A stretch of 64,000 bases of DNA from an uncultured Acinetobacter sp. (GTDB lineage: Bacteria; Pseudomonadota; Gammaproteobacteria; Pseudomonadales; Moraxellaceae). The first letter of the stretch is position 1. Each line of letters begins with the position of its first letter. The position numbers and the translations under genes were made by a program. This document shows, in pieces, positions 29,302 to 38,185 of the stretch. The notes under the pieces were generated by a model. It did no database searches, was not told the origin of the DNA, and saw nothing but the letters and a program-made list of their open reading frames with translations. The stretch covers positions 124,001 through 188,000 of the forward strand of contig NZ_CANQLZ010000001.1 in assembly GCF_947624825.1 (NCBI RefSeq), read 5' to 3'.

Positions 29302-30438
29302 ATGTCTGATTTAACTTCAAACCCATTATCGCCCGCAGAGCGCTACGCCCAAGCACTCGCATCTGGGCAATTTATGCCTGATGAGGCGCAAGCACAGGCC
29401 GTGCATGAGTTAGATCGTGTCTGGCAAGAACTTATACAACGCTATAAAGCGGCAAAAAAACCGTTTGCACGTTTTCGTCGTCAAACACCACCACAAGGTG
29501 TGTATATGTGGGGTGGAGTCGGACGTGGTAAAACATGGTTAATGGATCAATTTTATAATTCAGTGCCATTTCGTCGTAAAACGCGCATGCATTTTCATCA
29601 CTTTATGCAATATGTACATAAAGAGCTCAATAAATTATCAGGGCAACAAAACCCTTTAGATATTGTGGCAGACCAAATTTATGCAGATGCAGTGATTATT
29701 TGTTTTGACGAATTTTTTGTGTCCAATGTCACGGATGCTATGATTTTAAGCGATTTATTCCAAAAACTCTTTAAGCGTGGCATTACTTTGGTGGCAACCT
29801 CAAACATTGCACCCGATGGTTTATATAAAAATGGTATTCATCGTGATCGCTTTTTGCCAACCATTGAAATGGTCAAACAAAACTGTGTGATTTTAAACGT
29901 AGATGCAGGGGTGGATTACCGTTTACGGGTCTTAAAACAAGCACAATTGTTTAAATATCCATTAAATGCTGAGAATGAAGCATGGATGCAACAGCGTTTT
30001 GATGCACTGACGCAAACACAAAGTAAATCAAGCGATGACATCACCATTAATAATCGTCAAATTAGCACCATTTCGCATACAGAAGATGTCTTGTGGTGTG
30101 ATTTTGCCGATTTATGTTTAAAACCACGTAGCCCTGCGGATTTTATTGAAATTGCCAACATTTATAACACTGTTTTGGTCAGTAATATTCCGCATCTCAC
30201 CGACTATTTAGCTGATGGGACGCGTCGTTTTATTTATCTTGTCGATGAATTTTATGACCGTGGTGTCAAGCTATTATTAACCTCAGAAGATAATATTATT
30301 GAGATCTATAATGGTGAAAAACTCGCCTTTGAGATTGAGCGAACCCGTTCACGTTTGCTTGAAATGCAGTCGGATGATTACTTAAATTCAGCGCACCGAC
30401 AAATTCAAAGCAGCAACTCTGAAAAAGTAGAAATTTAA
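29302..30438 (+). CDS. zapE: Cell division protein ZapE (AFG1-like ATPase)
   Basis: ZapE is a membrane-associated ATPase that destabilises FtsZ polymers during late constriction. The ~378-residue protein has Walker A GGVGRGKTWLMD and Walker B ICFDEFFVSN. It also has the AFG1 motifs MHFHHFMQYVH and TLVATSNIAPDGLYKNG. Start uncertain: ATG 29302 is chosen, and an in-frame ATG nine bases earlier is equal in quality. It stands alone and ends with a terminator. Confidence 0.9.
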   Translation: MSDLTSNPLSPAERYAQALASGQFMPDEAQAQAVHELDRVWQELIQRYKAAKKPFARFRRQTPPQGVYMWGGVGRGKTWLMDQFYNSVPFRRKTRMHFHHFMQYVHKELNKLSGQQNPLDIVADQIYADAVIICFDEFFVSNVTDAMILSDLFQKLFKRGITLVATSNIAPDGLYKNGIHRDRFLPTIEMVKQNCVILNVDAGVDYRLRVLKQAQLFKYPLNAENEAWMQQRFDALTQTQSKSSDDITINNRQISTISHTEDVLWCDFADLCLKPRSPADFIEIANIYNTVLVSNIPHLTDYLADGTRRFIYLVDEFYDRGVKLLLTSEDNIIEIYNGEKLAFEIERTRSRLLEMQSDDYLNSAHRQIQSSNSEKVEI

Positions 30439-30442
30439 AATT

Positions 30443-30464
30443 AAGCGTCTTCGGACGCTTTTTT
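30443..30464 (+). terminator. Rho-independent terminator after zapE
   Basis: A 7-bp stem AAGCGTC / GACGCTT closed by a stable TTCG tetraloop is followed by TTTT, five bases after the zapE stop. Confidence 0.92.
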
Positions 30465-30711
30465 ATACACAATTCAAAGAAAAAAAGCGCTTTCGTTGTT
30501 TTTTTAAACGAAAATCTGAACTTAAGTCTAATTTAGACATTTCAAAAACTTTATACACTATAAAAGAGCATTCATTCTGATGATGTTGGTGGACAAATAT
30601 TGTGTTTAAAAAATGCTCATTATTTTGTTTATTAATAATCCTATTCAGAACAGTATAAATGGGTATACTCAGAAGCTCTTGGAATAAAAAATAGCAATAT
30701 CAGGAAAGACA

Positions 30712-32877
30712 ATGACTGCACGTATTCAAAAAGGCAAGTTAGCGATTGCTAAAGAACTGTATGATTTCATCGAAAATGAAGCACTACCAGGTTCAGGTCT
30801 CAACAGCGAGACTTATTGGAGCAACTTCGAACAAGTCGTTGTCGATCTTAGTCCAAAAAATACAGCACTCTTGGCTAAGCGTGACCAAATTCAAGCACAA
30901 ATTGATGAATGGCACCGTAATAACACATTTGAATTAGAAGCTTATAAAGCCTTCTTAACTGAAATTGGCTACTTATTACCAGAAGTAGAAGATTTCCAAA
31001 TTACGACAGAAAATGTAGACGAAGAAATTGCACTAATTGCAGGTCCACAGTTGGTGGTACCGGTACGTAATGCGCGTTATTGCTTAAACGCAGCCAATGC
31101 ACGTTGGGGTTCTTTATACGATGCTCTTTATGGCTTTGATGTGATCTCTGATGAAGATGGCGCAGAAAAAACCAAAGGCTACAATCCAAAACGTGGCGAA
31201 AAAGTCATTGCTTTTGCAAAGAACTTCTTAGATGAAACCTTCCCACTTGCGGCAGGTTCACATGCCGATGCAACCCAATATGCTGTTGAAGGTTCAGCTT
31301 TGGTGGTGGGCTTAAAAGATGGTTCAACCACCACTGTAGCAGATGTAACTAAATTTGTAGGTTACAACGGTGAAGCTGCAGCACCAACAGAAGTGGTGCT
31401 TAAAAACAATGGTTTACATGCCATTATTCAAATTGATGCAACAAGCGCTATTGGTCAAACCGATGCAGCCGGCGTTAAAGACGTTGTATTAGAAGCAGCA
31501 GTCACCACCATTCAAGATTTAGAAGATTCGGTTGCAGCAGTAGATGCTGAAGAGAAAGTAGAAGGCTACCGTAACTGGTTAGGCTTAATACGTGGCGATT
31601 TACAAGAAGCGATTGAAAAAAATGGCAAAACTGTAACGCGTACTTTAAATGCTGACCGTAGCTTTAAAAATCTTGAAGGCGGTGAAACTAAAGTTCATGG
31701 TCGTTCACTGATGTTACTTCGTAACGTGGGTCACTTAATGACCAACCCTGCCATTCTTGTGGATGGTCAGGAAATCTATGAAGGTATCATGGATGCATTG
31801 GTTACACCGTTATTAACACTTGCTGATATTCGTGGTGAAAACACCATTAAAAACTCGCGCAAGGGTTCAATGTATATTGTTAAACCAAAAATGCATGGTC
31901 CTGAAGAAGTGGCATTTGCAGTTGAATTGTTTGAGCGTGCTGAACAGGCGCTTGGCTTAGCTGCAAAAACGTTAAAAATCGGGATTATGGATGAAGAACG
32001 CCGTACATCTGTAAACTTAAAGAACTGTATTGCGCAAGCTAAAGATCGTACCATCTTTATCAATACAGGTTTTATGGACCGTACTGGTGATGAAATTCAT
32101 ACCTTTATGGAAGCAGGTCCATTTGTTCGTAAAGCCGAAGTGAAAGGCCAAATTTGGTTCCCAGCTTATGAAAACCGTAACGTGATGGTGGGTTTGCAGA
32201 CCGGTCTACGTGGTAAAGCACAGATTGGTAAAGGCATGTGGCCAAAACCAGATATGTTACGTGACATGTACAACAGCAAAACTGAACACCCAGATGCAGG
32301 TGCAAGCTGTGCGTGGGTACCATCTCCAACAGGTGCGGTCATCCACGCGATTCACTACCATCAAATTAGTGTTGCAGATCGTCAGCAAGAGTTATTAGCA
32401 ACAGATGCATTGCCATTAGATGATCTGTTAACGCCACCACTTGCAACTAACACCAATTGGACAGAAGAAGAAAAGCGCAAAGAGCTTGAAAACAACTGCC
32501 AAGGGATTTTGGGTTATGTAGTACGTTGGGTCGATTTAGGCGTAGGTTGTTCAAAAGTTCCAGATATCAATGATGTGGGCTTAATGGAAGACCGTGCAAC
32601 CTTACGTATTTCTTCACAACATGTGGCGAACTGGTTGCGTCATGGTGTGGTCACACGTGCACAAGTTGAAGAAGTGATGCAACGTATGGCAAAAATTGTG
32701 GATCAGCAAAATGCCAATGACCCACTTTACACGCCAATGGCTTCTGATCTTGACAACAACATTGCGTTCCAAGCAGCATCTGATTTGATCTTTAAAGGTG
32801 GTGAACAGCCATCAGGTTATACAGAGCCGCTATTACATGCAGCACGTTTAAAGTTAAAAGGTTATACAGGCGATTAA
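30712..32877 (+). CDS. glcB: Malate synthase G
   Basis: GlcB condenses glyoxylate and acetyl-CoA to malate in the glyoxylate cycle. At 721 residues it is the large G isoform with the inserted alpha/beta domain (~130-330). Conserved barrel pieces include NYMARP-type [31 protein letters not shown] and [19 protein letters not shown]. The C-terminal plug ends with GYTEPLLH. An AGGAAAG site precedes the ATG. The upstream region has several inverted repeats that may bind a regulator. Confidence 0.97.
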   Translation: MTARIQKGKLAIAKELYDFIENEALPGSGLNSETYWSNFEQVVVDLSPKNTALLAKRDQIQAQIDEWHRNNTFELEAYKAFLTEIGYLLPEVEDFQITTENVDEEIALIAGPQLVVPVRNARYCLNAANARWGSLYDALYGFDVISDEDGAEKTKGYNPKRGEKVIAFAKNFLDETFPLAAGSHADATQYAVEGSALVVGLKDGSTTTVADVTKFVGYNGEAAAPTEVVLKNNGLHAIIQIDATSAIGQTDAAGVKDVVLEAAVTTIQDLEDSVAAVDAEEKVEGYRNWLGLIRGDLQEAIEKNGKTVTRTLNADRSFKNLEGGETKVHGRSLMLLRNVGHLMTNPAILVDGQEIYEGIMDALVTPLLTLADIRGENTIKNSRKGSMYIVKPKMHGPEEVAFAVELFERAEQALGLAAKTLKIGIMDEERRTSVNLKNCIAQAKDRTIFINTGFMDRTGDEIHTFMEAGPFVRKAEVKGQIWFPAYENRNVMVGLQTGLRGKAQIGKGMWPKPDMLRDMYNSKTEHPDAGASCAWVPSPTGAVIHAIHYHQISVADRQQELLATDALPLDDLLTPPLATNTNWTEEEKRKELENNCQGILGYVVRWVDLGVGCSKVPDINDVGLMEDRATLRISSQHVANWLRHGVVTRAQVEEVMQRMAKIVDQQNANDPLYTPMASDLDNNIAFQAASDLIFKGGEQPSGYTEPLLHAARLKLKGYTGD

Positions 32878-32888
32878 GCCTGTGAACT

Positions 32889-32915
32889 AAAAAAGCGCCT
32901 ACGGGCGCTTTTTTT
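32889..32915 (+). terminator. Rho-independent terminator after glcB
   Basis: AAGCGCC / GGCGCTT stem, TACG loop, A tract before and six or more T after; 12 bases past the glcB stop. Confidence 0.92.
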
Positions 32916-33002
32916 ATGGTTGAAGTGATCAGTAAAATTTAACCTAGCTTCAAATGCTTCACGTTATAATAAAATCTGCTTTGTGATTGAGGTGGTGAAA
33001 CA

Positions 33003-33665
33003 ATGTGTGCAAATTTTAAACCCTTAACGCGTAGCCAACAGCAAGCTTTAAACTTGCCTGAGATTAATTTTGAGTATCGTGAAGAAGTCTATCCCAATTA
33101 TAGTGCGCCATTATTATTTCAATCTGAACACGGCTTAGAATGGCGTGAAGTCAATTTTGGTTTAATTCCTAAATGGGCAGAAGATAAGACCATTGCCACG
33201 CGCACGTATAATGCCCGTAATGAAACTTTACTACAAAAACCAAGCTTTGCCGAAGCTGCTGCCAAATGTAAATTTGGTGTGATTGCTGTAGATGAGTTTT
33301 ATGAGTCAAAATACATTGACGGCAAACCACAGCGTTGGGGCGTACGCCGCCGTGATGGGCAGGCATTTTATATTGCTGCTTTATATGAAATTTGCAAACT
33401 GGGTGATGAGGTGGTGCGTTCAGCCAGTATGATGACTATGGATGCCATTGACCACGCTATGATGAAAGATTTTCATGAACCCGGACCGATTAAACGCTCT
33501 GTGATTGTCATTCCACATGCGCAATTAAACGCTTGGCTTAATTTAAAGCAGCCTAACTTACAAGATTTTGTGGTCGGTTTTCCAGTAGAAGAATTTGAAT
33601 GTTCACATGTACCTAAAGCGAAAACCGAAAAAGTGAGTCCGCAACTCAACTTTTTCGATATTTAA
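33003..33665 (+). CDS. SRAP-domain protein (YedK/HMCES family), abasic-site sensor
   Basis: SRAP proteins cross-link to abasic sites in single-stranded DNA through Cys2 and shield them. Here Met is followed directly by Cys2. The further conserved elements YNARNETL, GVIAVDEFYE (active Glu) and MDAIDHAMMKDFHEP (His region) are present, in 220 residues. Start choice is fixed by the need for an exposed Cys2 after Met removal. It ends five bases from the convergent MarR gene with no visible terminator. Confidence 0.9.
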   Translation: MCANFKPLTRSQQQALNLPEINFEYREEVYPNYSAPLLFQSEHGLEWREVNFGLIPKWAEDKTIATRTYNARNETLLQKPSFAEAAAKCKFGVIAVDEFYESKYIDGKPQRWGVRRRDGQAFYIAALYEICKLGDEVVRSASMMTMDAIDHAMMKDFHEPGPIKRSVIVIPHAQLNAWLNLKQPNLQDFVVGFPVEEFECSHVPKAKTEKVSPQLNFFDI

Positions 33666-33670
33666 AGTGA

Positions 33671-34135
33671 TTAATGCGCTAGATTTTTGAAAATTTGCTT
33701 TAAGCTTTCCATCATTTTTTCAATTTGTAATGGTGTTAAGCCTTCAAAAGATTGTTCAAGTACAATGCCGGTTAAATCATTGACTTTTTCGGTCATCTCT
33801 TCACCTTTAGGTGTCAAGATAACCCGAGTAATACGTGCATCATCTTCACATGAATAGGTATCAACTAAACCTTCGTCTTTTAAACGGTAAATAATTTTAG
33901 TGGTGGTTGACATTTTAGACACCACCATTTGTGATAGATCAGACACGCTCGCATTGGGTTTATTTTGTAATGCCACTAAAATACGACGACGTGAATTGTC
34001 GAGGCCATATTTTTTTAAGGCATGATCAACATTATTCACATATTGTGCGTGTACTTGCATAATCCAATAAAAAGGAAAATCTTCAAAATGCGTATTTTGA
34101 GCCGAGGGCAAAAATTTTGAATATTTTTTAGTCAT
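33671..34135 (-). CDS. MarR-family transcriptional regulator
   Basis: This 154-residue winged-helix protein has the recognition region NASVSDLSQMVVSKMSTTTKIIYRLKDEGLV and the wing DARITRVILTPKG, as in MarR. A 21-bp palindrome with 7-bp arms lies at 34270-34290 upstream, and a -10 box inside it faces the other way. This suggests control of a divergent gene, now apparently lost, or autoregulation. Ligand unknown. Confidence 0.9.
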   Translation of the reverse strand: MTKKYSKFLPSAQNTHFEDFPFYWIMQVHAQYVNNVDHALKKYGLDNSRRRILVALQNKPNASVSDLSQMVVSKMSTTTKIIYRLKDEGLVDTYSCEDDARITRVILTPKGEEMTEKVNDLTGIVLEQSFEGLTPLQIEKMMESLKQIFKNLAH

Positions 34136-34269
34136 GTGGTGTTCTTCCTGTTACCTAATTTTAATTTTAATTGCGTCACAATTATTTGTTATTTTATGTG
34201 AAAACTCAAGTTGCTTGATCGGTTTTTATCCGGTTAAAGTGTATTTTAAATAGGTTAATTTGCTTTTAA

Positions 34270-34290
34270 ATTGTATAAATATAATACAAT
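34270..34290. promoter_or_regulatory. Palindrome, probable MarR-type operator
   Basis: ATTGTAT-N7-ATACAAT is a perfect 7+7 bp inverted repeat, a size and AT-rich form typical of MarR operators. A TATAAT box (34280-34285) directed away from marR lies inside it, so binding would block that promoter. Confidence 0.55.
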
Positions 34291-34320
34291 AAAAATATCT
34301 TTAAACTGTAGGTAAATATC

Positions 34321-34359
34321 ATGAGTAGAAAAAGTATCTTCACTGAGGATTATTGCTAA
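34321..34359 (+). pseudogene. Possible remnant of a MarR-controlled gene start
   Basis: A GTAGG site precedes an ATG that opens 12 codons (MSRKSIFTEDYC) and then a stop. In a shifted frame the reading continues as LLLKKIAHENVVYIT before another stop at about 34395. The arrangement of operator, -10 box, ribosome site and ATG is that of a functional gene start, but no gene follows. It may be a leftover of a deleted divergent gene, or a tiny leader peptide. Low certainty. Confidence 0.25.
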
Positions 34360-34553
34360 AAAAAATTGCGCATGAAAATGTTGTCTACATCACTTAGATA
34401 AACAAAAAATATCAAAAAATTAATTACAATGGCATCAGTTTGTGCATAATGAAATTATCTTAAGTTACACAGGTCAAATTAAATGGATCCGTCGTCGGGG
34501 GCACAGTTGCTCGCATTTACGATTTCACTAACTCACGCAGGAGTTTTTAACTA

Positions 34554-36077
34554 ATGGAATTTTTGTTAGATCCTGGCATTTGGGTTGGTTTAATTACTCT
34601 AATCATATTAGAAATCGTATTAGGTATTGATAACCTAGTCTTTATTGCTATTTTAGCTGATAAACTTCCCCCAGAACAACGTGACAAAGCACGTGTTCTT
34701 GGTTTAACGCTCGCTTTGGGGATGCGTTTAGGATTGCTGTTTGCGATCTCTTGGTTGGTGACCTTAACTCAACCACTGATCACCATTTTCGACCATAGTT
34801 TCTCAGGGCGCGACCTCATCTTATTGGGTGGTGGTTTGTTCTTACTGTATAAAGCCGTGTCTGAATTGCATGAAATGATGGAAGGTAAGCCTGAAGTCAA
34901 AAGCACCGGAAGTAAGGTCGTTTATGCAGGCTTTGCTGCGGTTGTCGCACAAATTGTTGTGCTTGATGCCGTATTCTCACTCGATTCGGTAATCACAGCG
35001 ATTGGTATGGTTGATGATATCCGAATTATGATGGTGGCAATGATTGTTGCAATGGTCGTGATGTTAGTTGCATCTAAACCATTAACAGCATTTGTCAATC
35101 GTCATCCAACTGTGGTGATTTTATGTTTAAGCTTCCTATTACTTATCGGGATTAGCTTAATTGCCGAAGGTTTTGGTTTCCATATTCCAAAAGGTTATAT
35201 CTACTCAGGTATTGGTGTTGCCATTTTAATGGAAGGCTTTAACCAGTATCGTTTACGTAATACCCAAAAACATGCAGCAAAAATTCCATTGCGTCATCGT
35301 ACTGCTGATTCAATTTTAAAATTGATGGGTGGTAAGCTAGAAACTGAAGATCAATCTAGCAATTCACCAGCGCAAGAAGCTTTTGCTGATGAAGAACGCT
35401 ATATGATTGGTGGGGTACTGACCCTTGCTGAACGTTCAGTGGCGTCAATTATGACCCCACGTAGTCAAATTTCATGGGTAGATCTCAACGATTCACCTGA
35501 AGAGATTCGCGAAAAGATTTTATCTGTGCCGCATAGCTTATTCCCAGTATGTCGTGGCAGCTTAGATAAAGTGATCAGTATTGTACGTGCCAAAGAATTG
35601 TTGGATGTATTAGATGACGAAGAGCAAATGAAAGCTTTAATTCGTATGCATCGTCCAATTTATATCTTTGAAACCATGAAAGTGATTGATGCGATTAATA
35701 CGTTACGTAGCTCAAAAGGTTCACTTGTGTTGGTGAGTGATGAATTTGGCAATGTACAAGGCTTGATTTCACCGCTGGATGTGTTTGAAGCGATCGCGGG
35801 TGAATTCCCTGATGCTGATGAGCAGCTTGACTTAGTTAAGCTTGAAGATGGACAGTGGAAAGCCACTGGTATGCTTGATTTATATCAACTTGAACTTGAA
35901 TTAGGTATGTTAGATTTGGTTGAAGAAGATGTAAATTATATCAGTGTTGCAGGCTTAATCTTGGATCAAACCCAAGGTGAAGTTACTGTTGGTACTGAAC
36001 TCGATTATAAAGGTGTACATTTTACCGTAACTGAGCTCGATGGAAATCGAATCAAAACGGTTATGATTCAACACTAA
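34554..36077 (+). CDS. TerC-family membrane protein with CBS and CorC/HlyC domains (YoaE/YegH type)
   Basis: The 507-residue fusion has an N-terminal TerC domain of about seven membrane helices (~1-235). It includes the acidic motifs [15 protein letters not shown] and [17 protein letters not shown], which are thought to bind metal. A CBS pair (~295-415) and a C-terminal CorC/HlyC domain (~425-505, [18 protein letters not shown]) follow. E. coli YoaE and YegH share this order. A role in metal (Mn or Mg) handling is likely but unproven. It may be translationally controlled by the leader hairpin. A terminator follows. Confidence 0.88.
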   Translation: MEFLLDPGIWVGLITLIILEIVLGIDNLVFIAILADKLPPEQRDKARVLGLTLALGMRLGLLFAISWLVTLTQPLITIFDHSFSGRDLILLGGGLFLLYKAVSELHEMMEGKPEVKSTGSKVVYAGFAAVVAQIVVLDAVFSLDSVITAIGMVDDIRIMMVAMIVAMVVMLVASKPLTAFVNRHPTVVILCLSFLLLIGISLIAEGFGFHIPKGYIYSGIGVAILMEGFNQYRLRNTQKHAAKIPLRHRTADSILKLMGGKLETEDQSSNSPAQEAFADEERYMIGGVLTLAERSVASIMTPRSQISWVDLNDSPEEIREKILSVPHSLFPVCRGSLDKVISIVRAKELLDVLDDEEQMKALIRMHRPIYIFETMKVIDAINTLRSSKGSLVLVSDEFGNVQGLISPLDVFEAIAGEFPDADEQLDLVKLEDGQWKATGMLDLYQLELELGMLDLVEEDVNYISVAGLILDQTQGEVTVGTELDYKGVHFTVTELDGNRIKTVMIQH

Positions 36078-36079
36078 AT

Positions 36080-36110
36080 AAAAAAGCCTCACGATTGTGA
36101 GGCTTTTTTT
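36080..36110 (+). terminator. Rho-independent terminator after the TerC-family gene
   Basis: AAGCCTCAC / GTGAGGCTT stem with a GATT loop, A tract before and T tract after. It is nearly the same as the hfq terminator at 1953, differing by one compensated base pair in the stem. Confidence 0.93.
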
Positions 36111-36191
36111 ATGCTTGTGCTTAGGTATCTCATATAAACTAAAGCATCAATTAAATATTCGGGTACCGCTATAAATCCGGAGTGTGAGCGT

Positions 36192-36500
36192 TCAGGCAAA
36201 GCGTGTAGTGATATAGATGGGGCGATTACTATGACGCCTGAATTGCTGGGTGGGATACTTGTATAAAATATTGAAATTGACATCTCCACGTTTGCTTATG
36301 AGATAAACCCTGTTATTTGAGTTGGTGAGGTTTATAAGGGTGTACGTGGGTTTTGTTAAAATTGTAAGCGTATTTTGATTGAACAGCTGGGTAATGTAAT
36401 AGTGACGATTTAAACTTACATCCACATCATGTAGATGAAGTAAAACAATAAAAGCCCGTTTGGGTAAAACCTGACGATTATTGCGAGATGACCATGTCAC
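36192..36500 (-). CDS. Hypothetical small protein or decayed gene downstream of brnQ
   Basis: The 102-codon frame has no ribosome site I can defend. Its central part (AFIVLLHLHDVDVSLN, then TYTLINLTNSNNRVYL) has an alternating hydrophobic pattern of beta strands and looks more protein-like than a random frame. The phrase VLPKR is encoded twice, in different frames, at the two copies of a 14-base repeat. One copy follows an ATG at 36519. This could be a gene broken by a short duplication. I do not recognise a family. Confidence 0.25.
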   Translation of the reverse strand: MTWSSRNNRQVLPKRAFIVLLHLHDVDVSLNRHYYITQLFNQNTLTILTKPTYTLINLTNSNNRVYLISKRGDVNFNILYKYPTQQFRRHSNRPIYITTRFA

Positions 36501-36513
36501 GTTTGGGTAAAAC
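36457..36513. repeat. 14-base direct repeat near the decayed frame
   Basis: CGTTTGGGTAAAAC occurs at 36457-36470 and again at 36500-36513, 43 bases apart. On the minus strand both copies can encode VLPKR, but in different frames. Confidence 0.6.
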
Positions 36514-36540
36514 GATCATGGTGCAGCACATCAAAAAAGC

Positions 36541-37833
36541 TTATTTTTTCACTTTATCGATCACAACACAGATTACCAATACAATAATAGAAGGGATCAG
36601 CCATGCTAAGTTTTGTGCACTTAATGGTAAGTTTGCCAACGCAGTAGGTAATGCATCACCAAAGCCTGCCACTTTTAAGCCATCTAAAATACCAAAGACT
36701 AATGCCACAGCCGTTACAGGTGCAACTACGCGACTTGGTTTGTGGAAGAAATTCCAACAAAAGCTTAATAAAATTACGGCAATAGCGGGTGGGTAAATGG
36801 CACTTAATACCGGCACAGAAACTGCAATTAATTTGGTTAAGCCTAAATTTGAAATCACAAAAGCAAAGCCGACTAAAATCAATACCCAAGCTTTGTAACC
36901 GATTTTGGTAATATGTGAGAAATATTCAGCACATGCACAGGTCAGACCAATTGCAGTCACCATACAAGCAATAAAGATCATTGCGCTTAAGAAGACTGAA
37001 CCTAAGTCACCAAAGGCATGTTGTACAAAGGCATGTAAGATAACCGCGCCATTGCTTGCATTGGCGGCAATGTCATGACTGCCTAAGCCAAGTTTAAATA
37101 AGCTTAAATACACCAAAGTTAAGCCTACACCAGAAATTAAACCGGCAATCACCGCATATTTGGTAATTAACTTTTTATCAGTTAAACCGCGTGAACGGAT
37201 GGCATTAATAATGACAATACCAAACACCAAAGCACCTAAAGTATCCATGGTGAGATAACCATTGACAAAACCTTCAGACACCGGACTATTTACATAGTTA
37301 CCAACAGGTTCGGCAATAAAGTGAGCTGGAATGAGAACAGCACCAACACCTAAAACCACCAAAGATAAGATTTTAAGAGGTGATAAGACATAACCAACAG
37401 TATCTAAAATTTTATTTGGATATAACGACACTAAAGTCACAAAGCTAAAGTAAATCGCGCTGTAAATAAATAAACTTAAAGACGATGTACCAAAGTACGA
37501 TGAAAAACCAATTTCATAAGATACGGTTGCAGTACGTGGTGTTGCAAATAACGGTCCAACGGCCAAGTAACACACAATCGTCAATAGCAAACTTGCTACT
37601 TTGCCTAAAGGTGAACTTAAGAGTTGAATTGAGCCTTCTACACGCGATAAAGCAATAATGGTCAGTACCGGTAGGCCTACGGCAGTAATTAAAAAACCAA
37701 AAGCTGCGAGCCAAACATGGTCACCGGCTTGTTGTGCCACAATAGGTGGGAAAATAATATTGCCTGCACCAATGAACAGTGCAAAGGTCATAAAACCTAA
37801 AGCAATAATGTCCCGAGTACGTAAGTTAGTCAT
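36541..37833 (-). CDS. brnQ: Branched-chain amino acid transporter BrnQ (LIVCS family)
   Basis: This cation symporter for leucine, isoleucine and valine has 430 residues and twelve predicted membrane helices. The N-terminal signature ALGFMTFALFIGAGNIIFPP is characteristic of BrnQ. It is alone on the minus strand, divergent from map. An A/T-rich inverted repeat lies in the shared upstream region, and the gene is a natural candidate for Lrp-type control, though no Lrp site can be proven by eye. Confidence 0.94.
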   Translation of the reverse strand: MTNLRTRDIIALGFMTFALFIGAGNIIFPPIVAQQAGDHVWLAAFGFLITAVGLPVLTIIALSRVEGSIQLLSSPLGKVASLLLTIVCYLAVGPLFATPRTATVSYEIGFSSYFGTSSLSLFIYSAIYFSFVTLVSLYPNKILDTVGYVLSPLKILSLVVLGVGAVLIPAHFIAEPVGNYVNSPVSEGFVNGYLTMDTLGALVFGIVIINAIRSRGLTDKKLITKYAVIAGLISGVGLTLVYLSLFKLGLGSHDIAANASNGAVILHAFVQHAFGDLGSVFLSAMIFIACMVTAIGLTCACAEYFSHITKIGYKAWVLILVGFAFVISNLGLTKLIAVSVPVLSAIYPPAIAVILLSFCWNFFHKPSRVVAPVTAVALVFGILDGLKVAGFGDALPTALANLPLSAQNLAWLIPSIIVLVICVVIDKVKK

Positions 37834-38185
37834 AAGGGGAGAATAGAAGCAGAAAAGGGAAACAATTTTAGAGCAAAGTTGGCTTTTTTGGGTGATTAAT
37901 TTTATATCAACTATCAGTCATTCTGATATAAAACACGATTATTTTAATCAAAAGATCTATTTTGGGTTAATTTATAGTATTGATTATAGAGCATAAAAAA
38001 TAAAAATATCTAATTATAGCTAGTATTTAGCTACTGAGCATTGCAAAATATCTAGAAAATCAAGTGTATAATTAATCACCAATTTTAATGCGAAGTGCCT
38101 GAATGTTAAACGATTAAAACCCAAGCACTGTATGGCATTTAAAAAAGGTCTATACTGATTAGACTCTTAAAGAGGACAATAATTG
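37834..38185. other. 352-base divergent promoter region of brnQ and map
   Basis: It contains a 10+10 bp inverted repeat (TTTTATATCA / TGATATAAAA, 37900-37933). The loop overlaps a second shorter repeat (TATCAG / CTGATA). A TATACT box near 38149 could serve map. No gene was seen. Confidence 0.5.
37900..37933. promoter_or_regulatory. Nested inverted repeats upstream of brnQ
   Basis: The outer arms TTTTATATCA and TGATATAAAA are separated by 14 bases. Inner arms TATCAG (37912) and CTGATA (37923) overlap the right outer arm, so the two pairings exclude each other. It lies 67-100 bases upstream of the brnQ start and could be an operator or an mRNA switch. Confidence 0.4.

Larger units (their letters stand above)
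34136..34553. other. 418-base intergenic region: MarR operator, short decayed frame, TerC-gene leader
   Basis: No full gene is visible. From the left it holds the marR leader, an AT-rich palindrome (34270-34290) and a 12-codon frame with its own ribosome site (34321-34359). A possible promoter for the TerC-family gene follows (TTACAA 34424, CATAAT 34445), then a ~95-base leader. A 5-bp hairpin AACTC/GAGTT (34530-34545) covers the ribosome site in that leader. The leader has no clear match to the yybP-ykoY riboswitch found before other terC genes. Confidence 0.5.
36111..36540. other. 430-base gap downstream of brnQ and of the TerC-family gene
   Basis: No recognised gene. It contains a 102-codon minus-strand frame (listed separately) and a 14-base direct repeat CGTTTGGGTAAAAC at 36457-36470 and 36500-36513. 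No terminator for brnQ could be recognised. Confidence 0.5.

Noticed and set aside
34440..34553. yybP-ykoY manganese riboswitch before the TerC-family gene
   Set aside because: Context is right, but I could not recognise the conserved core; left as something to test with a covariance model.
36089..36289. 66-codon minus-strand frame running into the TerC-gene terminator
   Set aside because: Its end is encoded by the terminator hairpin and poly-A tract, and its start has no ribosome site. Treated as chance.
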